55,754 bases of DNA from Chloroflexota bacterium (GTDB lineage: Bacteria > Chloroflexota > Anaerolineae > Anaerolineales > Villigracilaceae): the NCBI GenBank assembly GCA_024224815.1, contig JAAENC010000567.1:1-55754 (forward strand), read 5' to 3'. Each line of letters opens with the position of its first letter. Positions within the stretch are counted from its first letter, which is position 1. Positions 8,381 through 17,000 of the stretch are shown piece by piece. The notes beneath the pieces are model-generated. The model was not told the DNA's origin. It worked only from the letters and a program-made list of their open reading frames with translations, and searched no databases. The translations under genes and the position numbers were made by a program.

Positions 8381-9186
8381 CAAAAAACTATGAAACAATC
8401 GATTACATGTTTCCCGAGGAAGAATTAAGAAAAATATTCCCAACATCGCAATATAGCAATTATTTGTATCACTATACAGATTTAGCCGCCATCTTATCAA
8501 TCATAAAGAATAGAGAGATTTGGCTTTTCGCCGCCGCAAGTCTAAATGACACTTCCGAAGGGATGTTGTTATATAAGGAATTAATTAAAATTGCTGATAG
8601 CAAACAAGTTAGGGATAACATTATTGAAGCTCATACTTTGCTAACTAAAAACACTTACATCAGTTCATTTTCGATATTTGGAAATTTATTAACTTTGTGG
8701 AGAGGTTATGGAGATATTGCAATAGGATTTGATTTCTGGGAATTACAATCTAAAAGAATTATTGAAGATAGGAATAGCAATGAATTGGTCACTTCAGGCC
8801 TATCAACGCCTAATTGTACCTATAATACACATGAAATCAAAAAATATGCCAAGGATTTAATAGCGAGATATGAAAAAAATGCAGCCCAAGATGTTCGCCA
8901 ATTACTTGCACTCGGCTCACTATATTTTGGAGTAAAACATCCTGCATTTTTAGACGAAAGAGAAGTGAGAATGGTATGTTACTTATATGACAGAGAGCCA
9001 TTTATCCATGATAACGGAAAGAAATATATAAAATATAAATTCAAAAATCAAGCAATACAACGGATTGTGTTTGGGCCTTCTGCATCAGAAGAGGATATAC
9101 AGAAAGTATCTCAGCAAATATCAAAACATAAAGAATTGAATCACATAAAGATGTATAAAAGTACAATCCCCTTTGTAGGAAGATAA
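8377..9186 (+). CDS. DUF2971 family protein
   Basis: 269 residues from the ATG at 8377, which overlaps the helicase stop as ATGA; the coupling argues for this start rather than the longer frame. The N-terminal signature is LYHYTDLAAILSIIKNREIW followed by AAASLNDTSEG, then a central WRGYG segment and a late DEREVRMVCYLY block. This order is typical of DUF2971 proteins, a family of unknown biochemistry that often occurs in accessory and defence-like contexts. No membrane segments. Its base composition is clearly more AT-rich than the helicase, suggesting separate acquisition. Translational coupling suggests the two products work together. Confidence 0.8.
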   Translation: MTKNYETIDYMFPEEELRKIFPTSQYSNYLYHYTDLAAILSIIKNREIWLFAAASLNDTSEGMLLYKELIKIADSKQVRDNIIEAHTLLTKNTYISSFSIFGNLLTLWRGYGDIAIGFDFWELQSKRIIEDRNSNELVTSGLSTPNCTYNTHEIKKYAKDLIARYEKNAAQDVRQLLALGSLYFGVKHPAFLDEREVRMVCYLYDREPFIHDNGKKYIKYKFKNQAIQRIVFGPSASEEDIQKVSQQISKHKELNHIKMYKSTIPFVGR

Positions 9187-9343
9187 TGAAATTGTTTTGT
9201 TTTTGCCAAACTTCGGACTCTTGCAAAGCGCATAAATTGTAAACACAATAAAGGAAGCCTTTGGTGATTTATTTGAAAATTACATGATCAGCTTCCCTGA
9301 TAAGATAGAATATAAATATCTTATTGGTAAAGGAGGCAGCAAA

Positions 9344-9793
9344 ATGAACTGGAAAAAAGGTAGAGGAAAGCTAGGCATCTTTGAACCACTAATGGGGAAA
9401 TGGCAGACCGAAGCTAAATCTGAGATGGGGCCAGTGAAATGTACGCGCGAATTCAAAAAAATATTATCAGGCAAATATATAGAACTGAATGTGAACTGGG
9501 TCTTTGCAGACCGTATCTACGATGAAGTAGCTATGATCGGCGTCAATAAAGAAAAAGAAGTCTCCTTTTGGTCCTTTACATCAGACGGGAAACAGTCAGA
9601 AGGAATGTTGGCAGATGTGACAGATATTCATCCGGAAGCGATCGGTTTTGAAGCCCAAATGCCCGCCGGGCTGGCACGCACGGTCTACTGGCCTGATGAA
9701 AAGGAAGGCTTTCATTGGGTTGTTGAATCAAAAAATAAAAAGGGTTGGAACAGATTTACTGAGCATCATTATTTGCCAATGGGTGAAGAGTAG
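9344..9793 (+). CDS. DUF1579-like small cytoplasmic protein
   Basis: 149 residues from the ATG at 9344, preceded by AAAGGAGG at ideal distance; the in-frame ATG at 9284 has no such site. The sequence alternates beta strands: GKWQTEAKSEMGPVKCTREFKKILSGKYIE..., then VSFWSFTSDGKQSEGML, then WVVESKNKKGWNRFTEHHY. This pattern resembles the DUF1579/lipocalin-like barrel group of unknown function; the assignment is by pattern only. No signal peptide. Confidence 0.72.
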   Translation: MNWKKGRGKLGIFEPLMGKWQTEAKSEMGPVKCTREFKKILSGKYIELNVNWVFADRIYDEVAMIGVNKEKEVSFWSFTSDGKQSEGMLADVTDIHPEAIGFEAQMPAGLARTVYWPDEKEGFHWVVESKNKKGWNRFTEHHYLPMGEE

Positions 9794-9831
9794 TTTTTTT
9801 ATCAAGCGAAGTCCCCTATTTTTCTAAACCC

Positions 9832-9887
9832 AACTGCAACGCACCCTGCGCCCCCTTCGGGGATGCTGCGCGAGGTGCAATGCAGTT
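9832..9887. repeat. REP-like palindrome, type 1, upstream of RAYT
   Basis: AACTGCAACGCACC and GGTGCAATGCAGTT flank a GC-rich loop. The arms pair except for a central two-base mismatch, the usual form of REP hairpins. The same arms recur at 10010 and 10707. Confidence 0.8.
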
Positions 9888-9917
9888 TTTGCTTTGGGTC
9901 ATAATCGAGATGAAGGA

Positions 9918-9947
9918 GTGCGTTGCATCTGCATGGATACGATGCAC
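9918..9947. repeat. REP-like palindrome, type 2
   Basis: GTGCGTTGCATC, a short loop, then GATACGATGCAC. A second copy lies directly after the transposase gene (10661-10688). Confidence 0.7.
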
Positions 9948-10009
9948 TGTGGGTCTAGCGAAATCAAGCAAAGGGTATAATTAGCGAGGAAATTTGTTTA
10001 TATGACCCG

Positions 10010-10052
10010 AACTGCAACGCACTTTTCACTTCGTTTCAAGTGCAATGCAGTT
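10010..10052. repeat. REP-like palindrome, type 1, second copy
   Basis: AACTGCAACGCAC...GTGCAATGCAGTT, ending 18 bases before the RAYT start. It could sequester or regulate the transposase leader. Confidence 0.8.
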
Positions 10053-10070
10053 CTTTGATAAGGAGAAAAG

Positions 10071-10658
10071 ATGCCACAGGCACGACCTGAATATGCAGCG
10101 GGTAATTATTATCATTTCTATAATCGTGGTGCGCATCGGGTGTCCATTTTTCGGGGAGAGAAAGATTATTTGCGCGTTTTAGGGTTGATGAAGAAGTATG
10201 TGCGCCAATTTCAGTTGACAATTATCGCTTATGTCTTGATGCCCAATCATTATCATTTTCTCGTTCGACAAGACGGGGAGTTTCCCGCAGGTTCATTGCC
10301 ACAATATATTTTCAACAGCTATTCAAAATACTTCAACCACCGATACGAACATTCGGGGACTTTATTTGAAGGGCATTACAGGGTGAAGATTATTCAGAAC
10401 GAAGCCCATCTCCTCCATCTTTGCCGCTATATTCACGGTAATCCCGTCAAGGATGGTTTGGTTGCCGATCCATCTGATTGGGCGTATTCGAATTATCTCG
10501 AGTGGATGGGGGAACGAGATGGAAAACTCTATAGTCCCGAGTTTGTGCGTGAATATTTTACATTCCCAGCTGATTATCAAGATTTTCTTTTCGATGATCT
10601 ACGTGGGCGTGATTTACCTGATGATATAAAACGTTATTTGGATAATTTTGAGATGTAG
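10071..10658 (+). CDS. REP-associated tyrosine transposase (RAYT, Y1_Tnp)
   Basis: 195 residues. It shows the TnpA-REP pattern: N-terminal YYHFYNRGAHR, then the HUH metal site in AYVLMPNHYHFLV (about residues 56-68), and a helical stretch around residue 85-90 (YIFNSYSKYFNHRYEHSG) holding the expected catalytic Tyr. A CRYIHGNPVKDGL block follows. RAYTs nick and join single-stranded DNA at REP hairpins and are usually domesticated single-copy genes. Here REP-like palindromes flank the gene on both sides. The start follows AAGGAGAAAAG. Confidence 0.93.
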   Translation: MPQARPEYAAGNYYHFYNRGAHRVSIFRGEKDYLRVLGLMKKYVRQFQLTIIAYVLMPNHYHFLVRQDGEFPAGSLPQYIFNSYSKYFNHRYEHSGTLFEGHYRVKIIQNEAHLLHLCRYIHGNPVKDGLVADPSDWAYSNYLEWMGERDGKLYSPEFVREYFTFPADYQDFLFDDLRGRDLPDDIKRYLDNFEM

Positions 10659-10660
10659 AA

Positions 10661-10688
10661 GTGCGTTGCATCCACAAGATACGATGCG
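10661..10688. repeat. REP-like palindrome, type 2, downstream of RAYT
   Basis: GTGCGTTGCATC...GATACGATGCGA, beginning two bases after the transposase stop codon. It is the second copy of the 9918 element. Confidence 0.7.
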
Positions 10689-10706
10689 AGTCTAAAAACA
10701 CAAACA

Positions 10707-10740
10707 AACTGTAACGCACCCTATCGGGTGCAATGCAGTT
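10707..10740. repeat. REP-like palindrome, type 1, third copy
   Basis: AACTGTAACGCACC, CTATC loop, GGGTGCAATGCAGTT. It ends 16 bases before the next gene and so lies in that gene's leader. Confidence 0.8.
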
Positions 10741-10756
10741 CTACTACAATATTCCC

Positions 10757-11188
10757 ATGAAAATAGAACTAACAAAAAAACCTTCTCAAGAAGATGCAAA
10801 GACAATCAGTGATGGCCTTATTCGCTTTAATCACAAGACTATCCCCGATCTTGAGTATCCAGAAGCTACGATTAATTTCTCTATCTTTACACGTGATGAT
10901 GATGGGAAGGTCATCGCGGGGCTTCGGGCATCCTGTTATTGGAATATATTGCATATCGAGTTGGTTTGGGTTTCAGAAGAAGCCCGAGGGCATGATATTG
11001 GCAGCCAAATGGTCGAAAAAGCTGAGGCCTTTGCCATCGAAAATGGTTTTGAACGCGCTCTGCTTGATACAACATCTTGGCAAGCCAGGCCCTTCTACGA
11101 GAAATTGGGCTACGAAGTTTTCGGCACCTTGCCCGATCATCCCAAAGGATATGCGCTCCACTTTATGACGAAGAAGCTGGTGACGTAA
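10757..11188 (+). CDS. GNAT-family N-acetyltransferase
   Basis: 143 residues from the ATG at 10757; the longer frame would start inside the REP palindrome. The acetyl-CoA fold is visible: beta strand VIAGLRASCYWNILHIELVWV, motif A-like turn SEEARGHDIGSQMVEKAE (the usual R-x-x-G-x-G/A pyrophosphate loop as RGHDIG), and motif B DTTSWQARPFYEKLGYEVFG. The acceptor substrate is not predictable. Two bases separate its stop from the next acetyltransferase gene, so they form a two-gene unit. Confidence 0.87.
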   Translation: MKIELTKKPSQEDAKTISDGLIRFNHKTIPDLEYPEATINFSIFTRDDDGKVIAGLRASCYWNILHIELVWVSEEARGHDIGSQMVEKAEAFAIENGFERALLDTTSWQARPFYEKLGYEVFGTLPDHPKGYALHFMTKKLVT

Positions 11189-11190
11189 TT

Positions 11191-11721
11191 ATGATAAAGA
11201 TCCGCAAGTTAAAGAAAAATGAACTCCCAAATATCTGGGAAATCGACCGCGCAGAAGTGGTTGAGAATGTCTACCACTTTCTTAATGGAGAACTTGTCCT
11301 TGAGCAGGAGCATTATGATATGCAGGGCTGGCCGCCTGGCGAGCCGGAGCATTATCATCCCTTTTTGGTAGATTGTCTTGAGCGCGGCGGTTTCTTTTGG
11401 GGTGCATTCGAAGGTGAGACTTTGGTCGGGGTCGCGATTCTCGAAGAGAAGTTCATTGGGAGCAAGAAAGATACGTTGCAACTTAAGTTCTTGCATGTGA
11501 GCAAGAGCGTGCGTAAAACAGGGTTGGGGCGCAGACTCTTTTCTCTCGCTGCCGAGCAAGCCCAAAGCATGGGCGCGGCGAAGATGTATATCTCATCCAC
11601 GCCATCGGAGAATACAGTCCATTTTTATCAGTATTTGGGATGCGTGCTGGCAGAGGAAGTTGATGTTGAATTATTCGAAATGGAGCCAGAAGATATTCAT
11701 TTCGAATATAGGTTGAGATAA
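11191..11721 (+). CDS. GNAT-family N-acetyltransferase
   Basis: 176 residues from the ATG at 11191; the upstream extension overlaps the previous gene and lacks the fold. The core is GALVGVAILEEKF-like, then KFLHVSKSVRKTGLGRRLFSLAAEQA (pyrophosphate-binding loop RKTGLG) and the late AKMYISSTPSENTVHFYQYLGC. The last is the pattern of acetyltransferases acting on small molecules or protein N-termini. Second gene of the acetyltransferase pair. Confidence 0.87.
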   Translation: MIKIRKLKKNELPNIWEIDRAEVVENVYHFLNGELVLEQEHYDMQGWPPGEPEHYHPFLVDCLERGGFFWGAFEGETLVGVAILEEKFIGSKKDTLQLKFLHVSKSVRKTGLGRRLFSLAAEQAQSMGAAKMYISSTPSENTVHFYQYLGCVLAEEVDVELFEMEPEDIHFEYRLR

Positions 11722-11754
11722 AAAAGGTCGGGAAGCATTGCTTCCCGACCTTTT
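11722..11754. terminator. Bidirectional intrinsic terminator
   Basis: AAAGGTCGGGAAGC, ATT loop, GCTTCCCGACCTTTT. The stem is perfect with A and T tails, so it can stop both the acetyltransferase transcript and the convergent lipoprotein transcript. Confidence 0.9.
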
Positions 11755-11757
11755 CGT

Positions 11758-12171
11758 TTATTTCTGGGCTAAGTTTAGCGTCAAGCTGCCATCTTCTGAG
11801 AAGATCGTTAGTGTGTTGCCATCATTTTCAAAAGTCAATGTCCCGTTGAGTAGGCTAAGGACAGCCATTTCTTGATCCATTGTATCTTCGCAATACATTT
11901 CAGTTGAGCCAACTGGGCCAATTTCAATTTTATCTTCTGAAATTTTGAAAGCGCCAAAAAAACTATTGCAGCCCATATTTCCATTCAGATTGCCATCAGC
12001 ATTGAAAGAAATTGTTGTATCTATATTTGGTAGCGCTGGCGTTGGATTTTCTCTTTCTCCATAGGAGACTAATTCCCAGGTAGTGTCACTCAGTGATGGG
12101 GAGGGGTTTGCTCCCGCACAAGCGGTGAGTACGATCGTGATCAAAAACAGGAAAGCTATATTCTTTTTCAT
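11758..12171 (-). CDS. META-domain lipoprotein (HslJ-like)
   Basis: 137 residues. Signal peptide with lipobox LTAC (Cys18), then one META domain: TTWELVSYGE at its start, the conserved NGNMGCNSFFGAFKI turn, GSTEMYCED and a closing LTIFSEDGSLTLNL strand. META/HslJ domains are small beta structures of poorly defined role, linked in enterobacteria to envelope and novobiocin resistance. The protein is expected to be membrane-anchored outside the cell. It is transcribed towards the terminator shared with the acetyltransferases. Confidence 0.88.
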   Translation of the reverse strand: MKKNIAFLFLITIVLTACAGANPSPSLSDTTWELVSYGERENPTPALPNIDTTISFNADGNLNGNMGCNSFFGAFKISEDKIEIGPVGSTEMYCEDTMDQEMAVLSLLNGTLTFENDGNTLTIFSEDGSLTLNLAQK

Positions 12172-12431
12172 TTTTTTACCTCATGATATGTTTATTTTCA
12201 TCTGATAGACGACAGGGCTTGGGCAAAGGTTCCCCAAACTATGTGATTTGTAGAGTTTCTTGTTTGGGGAAGGGTGGTGCTTATATTAAATCCATTGCAA
12301 GGGAAAGTTCAGGGTCTAAAAATGATTATCATAGCTGAGCTTATATTATGCCTGTAGGTGATTTCTGCTTACTATCCCCCTAAGGGTTCCTTGACCTCGC
12401 TTGTGAGCGCAATTAAAATTACCCAACCTTG

Positions 12432-12444
12432 AAATATGCTATAC
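12432..12444 (+). promoter_or_regulatory. Candidate extended -10 promoter of the eight-gene operon
   Basis: TGCTATACT lies about ten bases before the ATG at 12453, which would place the transcript start at or near the start codon (leaderless or nearly so). No convincing -35 box was found at the right distance. The rest of the 280-base spacer from 12172 holds no gene that can be supported. Confidence 0.4.
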
Positions 12445-12452
12445 TTTAGCCT

Positions 12453-12686
12453 ATGCAAAACCCAAGCATTAAATGGACAAAGTGGGCAAATACTTTAGCC
12501 CGTTTGAAGGTAAAGAACCTTAGTGTATGGTTGCTGGAAATTGGAGAGCCATTTATGCCCATTGGTGCACAGCTACTCTATATTGGACAGCCTTTTCTTG
12601 GGCATGATCGTGTAAAAGATTTGGCACACCTCCTTGAAAACAAAGAAGAAACTCGCGCTTTTACTGCATTCTTAAAGAAGGAATAA
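12453..12686 (+). CDS. Small hypothetical protein, first gene of the membrane operon
   Basis: 77 residues, no signal or membrane helix, slightly basic. It shows a central hydrophobic block (LSVWLLEIGEPFMPIGAQLLYIGQPFL) and a C-terminal helical part. No family was recognised. It is called a gene because it is co-directional with the following seven genes, lies four bases before the next start, and has its own ribosome-site-to-stop spacing. It could be a peripheral subunit of the complex the operon encodes; this is inference. Confidence 0.55.
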   Translation: MQNPSIKWTKWANTLARLKVKNLSVWLLEIGEPFMPIGAQLLYIGQPFLGHDRVKDLAHLLENKEETRAFTAFLKKE

Positions 12687-12689
12687 TCC

Positions 12690-13448
12690 GTGCAAAACAC
12701 TGCTTTTCTTTCCAACCTTGCTGGCCTAGGTCTTGTTATATTTAGTTTTATTCTTCTTTTGGGTCTTTTTCTACTCAAAGACAGGGTAAAAGCTTCTTTT
12801 CGTGATATCCCCGCATTTCGTAAATTTGATCAGGCAATCGGTACCGCTGTTGAAGATGGGACAGGTATCCACTTTTCGCTTGGTTCTGCCGGTATCTCAA
12901 ATCCCCGCACCGCAACATCTTTTGCCGCACTTAGTCTGATGCGTCATGCTGCAGAGTTTTCTGCGGCGAGCGATCAGGCGCCTATCGCTACTTCTGGCGA
13001 TGCAACTCTCGCCATTCTTTCTCAAGATAATTTAAGAACAGCCCATCGTTTCGCTGGGGCAGAGCAAAGATATAAAGCAAGTTCAGGTCGTTTAGCAGGC
13101 GTAACGCCTTTTTCTTATGCGGCTGGTGTTTTGGCTCCGATTTATGATGAGCATATTTCAGCGAATATTCTTGTGGGCGGATTTGGCATTGAAGCGGGAC
13201 TTATCAGCGATGCTGCTGCGAGAAAACAATCCTTTACCCTTGCGGCAACAGATTCTATCCCTGCTCAGGCAGTTTTATATGCTAGTGCCAGTGAGCCGCT
13301 TATCGGGGAAGAGCTTTTTGCAGCGGGGGCCTATCTCGAAACAGGTCGAGCGCATCTTGTTAGTCTATATGCACAAGATGTGTTGCGCTGGCTTATCGTA
13401 GCAGCCTTAATTGGCGGTGCAGCAATGAAGCTTTTGGGAGGTCTCTAA
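12690..13448 (+). CDS. DUF6754-like membrane protein
   Basis: 252 residues from a GTG at 12690 (AAGGA upstream). A transmembrane helix at about residues 8-30 is followed by a soluble domain of about 190 residues. The domain has motifs FDQAIGTAVEDGTGIHFSLGS and GVTPFSYAAGVLAPI, and GGFGIEAGLISDAA. The protein ends in a C-terminal helix (VLRWLIVAALIGGAAMKLL). The pattern matches what I recall of DUF6754, a Chloroflexota/archaeal domain with no assigned function. Its stop overlaps the next start (TAATG), indicating coupling. Confidence 0.72.
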   Translation: MQNTAFLSNLAGLGLVIFSFILLLGLFLLKDRVKASFRDIPAFRKFDQAIGTAVEDGTGIHFSLGSAGISNPRTATSFAALSLMRHAAEFSAASDQAPIATSGDATLAILSQDNLRTAHRFAGAEQRYKASSGRLAGVTPFSYAAGVLAPIYDEHISANILVGGFGIEAGLISDAAARKQSFTLAATDSIPAQAVLYASASEPLIGEELFAAGAYLETGRAHLVSLYAQDVLRWLIVAALIGGAAMKLLGGL

Positions 13449-14080
13449 TGAATAGATTTCTCTCCCCCGTAATCGCAATTGCTGTTGGTTTATTGGTTTT
13501 GTTGGGTTATTTCCTGCCAAATAACGCTCTCTTGGCTGGCTTGCGCACAACTTTTGTGCAGTGGGCAGTTGTTCTTGCTGCGGTTGCTCTTCTTGTAGGT
13601 GTCTTTAATTTATTGAGCGTTCATATCAAAAAAATAAGTGCAAAAGAAAAAGGAAGATTTTATAGCCTTCTTTTGGTTATCTCATTGCTCATCACATTCT
13701 TTATGGGGATCTTTCTCGGAACTGATTCCGCTGCAATGCAGACTCTTTTCGATTCTGTGATTTTGCCCGTTGAGAGCAGTTTGCTCGCCATCATGGTCGT
13801 GACCCTGATCTACGCAGCCATTCGCCTTTTGCGTCATCGAAATGATCTCATGGCATTTGTTTTTCTCGGAACTGTGCTCATTATTATGTTTGCTGCCGCC
13901 CCCCTGCCTTTTTTACAATCTCCTGGTCTTGATGAAGAAATTCGCCCCTTTATAGCTAGTATCTTTTCTGTCTTTTCCTCAAGCGGCGCACGCGGTATTT
14001 TGATAGGCGTTGCGCTAGGCTCATTGCTAACGGGCTTGCGCGTTCTTATTGGCGCAGATCGCCCTTATGGGGGTAAATAA
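13448..14080 (+). CDS. Polytopic membrane protein, operon gene 3
   Basis: 210 residues with about six predicted transmembrane helices: residues 5-24, 38-58, 72-92, 110-130, 137-158 and 180-198. A short basic loop (HIKKISAKEKGR) would face the cytoplasm. No family was recognised. Start and stop are both coupled to the neighbours through TAATG overlaps. It is probably the membrane partner of the DUF6754-like protein and of the large acidic protein. Confidence 0.75.
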   Translation: MNRFLSPVIAIAVGLLVLLGYFLPNNALLAGLRTTFVQWAVVLAAVALLVGVFNLLSVHIKKISAKEKGRFYSLLLVISLLITFFMGIFLGTDSAAMQTLFDSVILPVESSLLAIMVVTLIYAAIRLLRHRNDLMAFVFLGTVLIIMFAAAPLPFLQSPGLDEEIRPFIASIFSVFSSSGARGILIGVALGSLLTGLRVLIGADRPYGGK

Positions 14081-17000
14081 TGGAAAAGATTAATTGCCCC
14101 GTTTGCGGAGAAGAAAATCCCGGCGAATTAGAAAATTGCCAACATTGCAAGCAGGCTCTCAGACAAAGCACCAGTGAATTAAATGGCGCGGGAAAGCTGA
14201 TCGATTCTGGGCACACGCCAACCGCAAAAGAAACATCTGAGCTCGAACACAGCCTTCCTGCATGGCTGAAAAATGCGCGCCAAGGGGAAAATAAAGAAGA
14301 AGAGCCAAAAGAAGAAGAAGCTCCACCTCCGCCACCTTCTGAACCTAAAGCAGAATCAGAAGAGCCAGAAGTAGAAAAAGAAGATGACTCGGCGCCACTC
14401 GATTGGCTGTCGGGATTAGACAGTGACGAAGATGATGATGAAGAAGAAGCAGCCGATTGGCTAGTGAATCTGCAAGGCGATCTTGCTCCAGAAGAGGACG
14501 AAGAAATCCCTGAAGGCATTCCTGCTGTAGACGAACCCATCACTGCAGGCGATGCCCCTCGCCCCTCAGCAGAAGAAGAGCCTCCTATCGAAACAGGCGA
14601 ACTTCCTGGTTGGGTTTCAGACCTTCAGGGCGATGAAAAAGAAGAGAATGCGGATGCCCTCCCCGATCTTTTCACTGAAAAAGAAGAAGAAAAACCAATT
14701 CTTAAAGATGCGGATACGGATGATGGAGAACTTCCAGATTGGCTTTCTACACTTTCCAAAGAGAAAGATTCGACGATAGAACCTTCCATCGAAACATCCC
14801 CGGTTCAACCTGTTTCCGCGCAAGAAGCGGATGCCGGTTCCTTCGAAGACGATACTGACGAAACCCTCCCTGATTGGATGGGTGACCTACAAAGCGCTAG
14901 CGAAACTGAAATATCTTCCGTTGAAGATGCCGCACCTATTATCAGTGACAATGATGATTTACCTGATTGGCTCTCTGGAGATGATGCTGCTTCCGCTCCT
15001 CCAGTCATAGAAGAAGCAAAAGAAGAAATCGCCGAAGAAATCTCTCTCGATGCTGACGGCGAACTCCCAGACTGGATGAGCGATTTACAAGCATCTGGTG
15101 AAAGCGAAGAAACTTTTGTTGAAGATGCAGTACCCATTGCTAGCAGTGATGATGATTTACCAGATTGGCTCTCCGGTGATGATACAGCTTCCGGTTCTCC
15201 TGTTATAGAAGAAGAAAAAGAAGTAGTCGCAGAAGAAGTTTCTCTTGATCCTAGTGGCGAACTCCCTGACTGGATGAGCGATTTGCAAGGTTCAGATGAA
15301 ATTGAAGATGCTCCTCCTGTAGCAGAAGAAAAACCAGCTGTAGAAGAAGAAATATCTCTTGATTCTGAAGGTGAACTCCCAGACTGGATGAGTGATTTAC
15401 AAGGCTCTGAAGAAAGTGAAGATATTACTCCTCCTATCTCAGAAGAAAAGTCAGCCGAAGAAGAAGTTTCGCTTGAAGCTAATGCCGACCTCCCTGATTG
15501 GATGAGCGATTTACAGGCTCCTGGTGAAAGTGAAGATGATACGCCTCCTGCTGTGGAAGAATCTGTAGAAAAGGACTCTCTTAGCGCTGACGAAGATGTG
15601 CCTGACTGGGTAGGTGTTTTAACCTCCGCAGATGATGCTGTAGGTGAAGATGCCGATAGCCCTGGTGATGAGGATCCAGAGTGGCTTTCTGCGCTACCTG
15701 CGGATGATTTTTCTGCTCAGGGTGTAGATGATGCCCCTGAAGCGGAAGCAAGTTCACAGGCCTTTGATACATCCGATGAATTACTGGCAGATGCTGAAGA
15801 GGCCGATGTCCCGGATTGGCTATCCAAAATGGGAGAGCCTGCTACAGGTCCGCTGGATGAAGCAAAACTCGAAGATTCTCCCTTTGAAGAAGAGAAGCCC
15901 GACTGGTTAGATGGTTTGCCTGCAACGGATAACGGAGAAGCAGAGGCTACGCCTTCTGCGTCTGCTTTTCTTGCTGACGATACACCCGAAGAGAGTGTCG
16001 ACGATGATATTTTTGGCATCGAAACCCCCGATTGGCTCTCTAGTTTGGGGCCAGAAGATGTAGATGATGAATTCCCTGCTGCTGAAGCAGAAGTATCAGA
16101 TTCTGCTGGTGATGCAGAGTTGCCCAGTTGGGTTCAGGCGATGCGCCCCGTAGCCGATGTGGTTGCAGATTCTTCAAAAACTTCTGATGAGCAAGTTGTT
16201 GCTGAAACAGGCCCCTTGGCTGGATTAACGGGTGTCTTGCCCGCTAACCCTGGGTTGGGACCCTTGAGCAAACCAAGGGCACACTCGATAAAATTACAAG
16301 TGGCAGAAAGTCAGCAAAGTAGCGCGGCTATTTTAGAAGAACTTTTGGCAAAAGAATCACAGCCTAGTCCTTTTAAGGCGCCAAAGGAAACTTCTTCTAT
16401 TCCTCTTTTGCGTTGGATAATCGCATCTTTGTTGCTGCTTGGTGTTGTTTTTTCTTTGCTTAGCAAAACAGAAATGGTTGCTTCACCAGCATCCGCTGCA
16501 TTTGAAGTGCAGGAAAGTTTTAAGCTTGTAAATGACCTCCCTGCCGGAGGAAGTGCTTTGATTGTATTTGATTATGAAGCTGCTTTCTCTACAGAAATGA
16601 AAATAGTTGCTGCTCCGCTTATAAAGCAATTAATGACCAAGAGCGAGATGTTGATAACACTTTCTACTTCTCCGATGGGACCTGCTTTGGCTAAAAATTC
16701 TCTAGCAGAAATAGTTAGAGAGCCTTTTCAACTGATAGAAGGCGAAAATTATATTGATCTGGGCTATCTGCCAGGAGATGCTTCTGGGATGCTAGGCTTT
16801 GCGACCGACCCCAGAGTGATGGCTCCCAAAAGAATAGCTGAAAATTCTGTTTGGGAATTGCCCCCTCTACAGAATATAAGAAAATTCTCTGATTTTTCTG
16901 TGATCATTATTTTGACTGATGATGTAGAAAAAGGGCGCAACTGGATCGAGCAAAGCAGCTTGGCTCTTAATGATTCGGATACGCCTCTTCTGCTGGCTGT

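Noticed and set aside
14046-14543. Minus-strand Ser-rich open frame opposite the large acidic gene.
   Set aside because: Shadow of Asp/Glu-rich codons (GAA, GAT read backwards give Ser and Phe runs). Several similar shadows exist along this gene.
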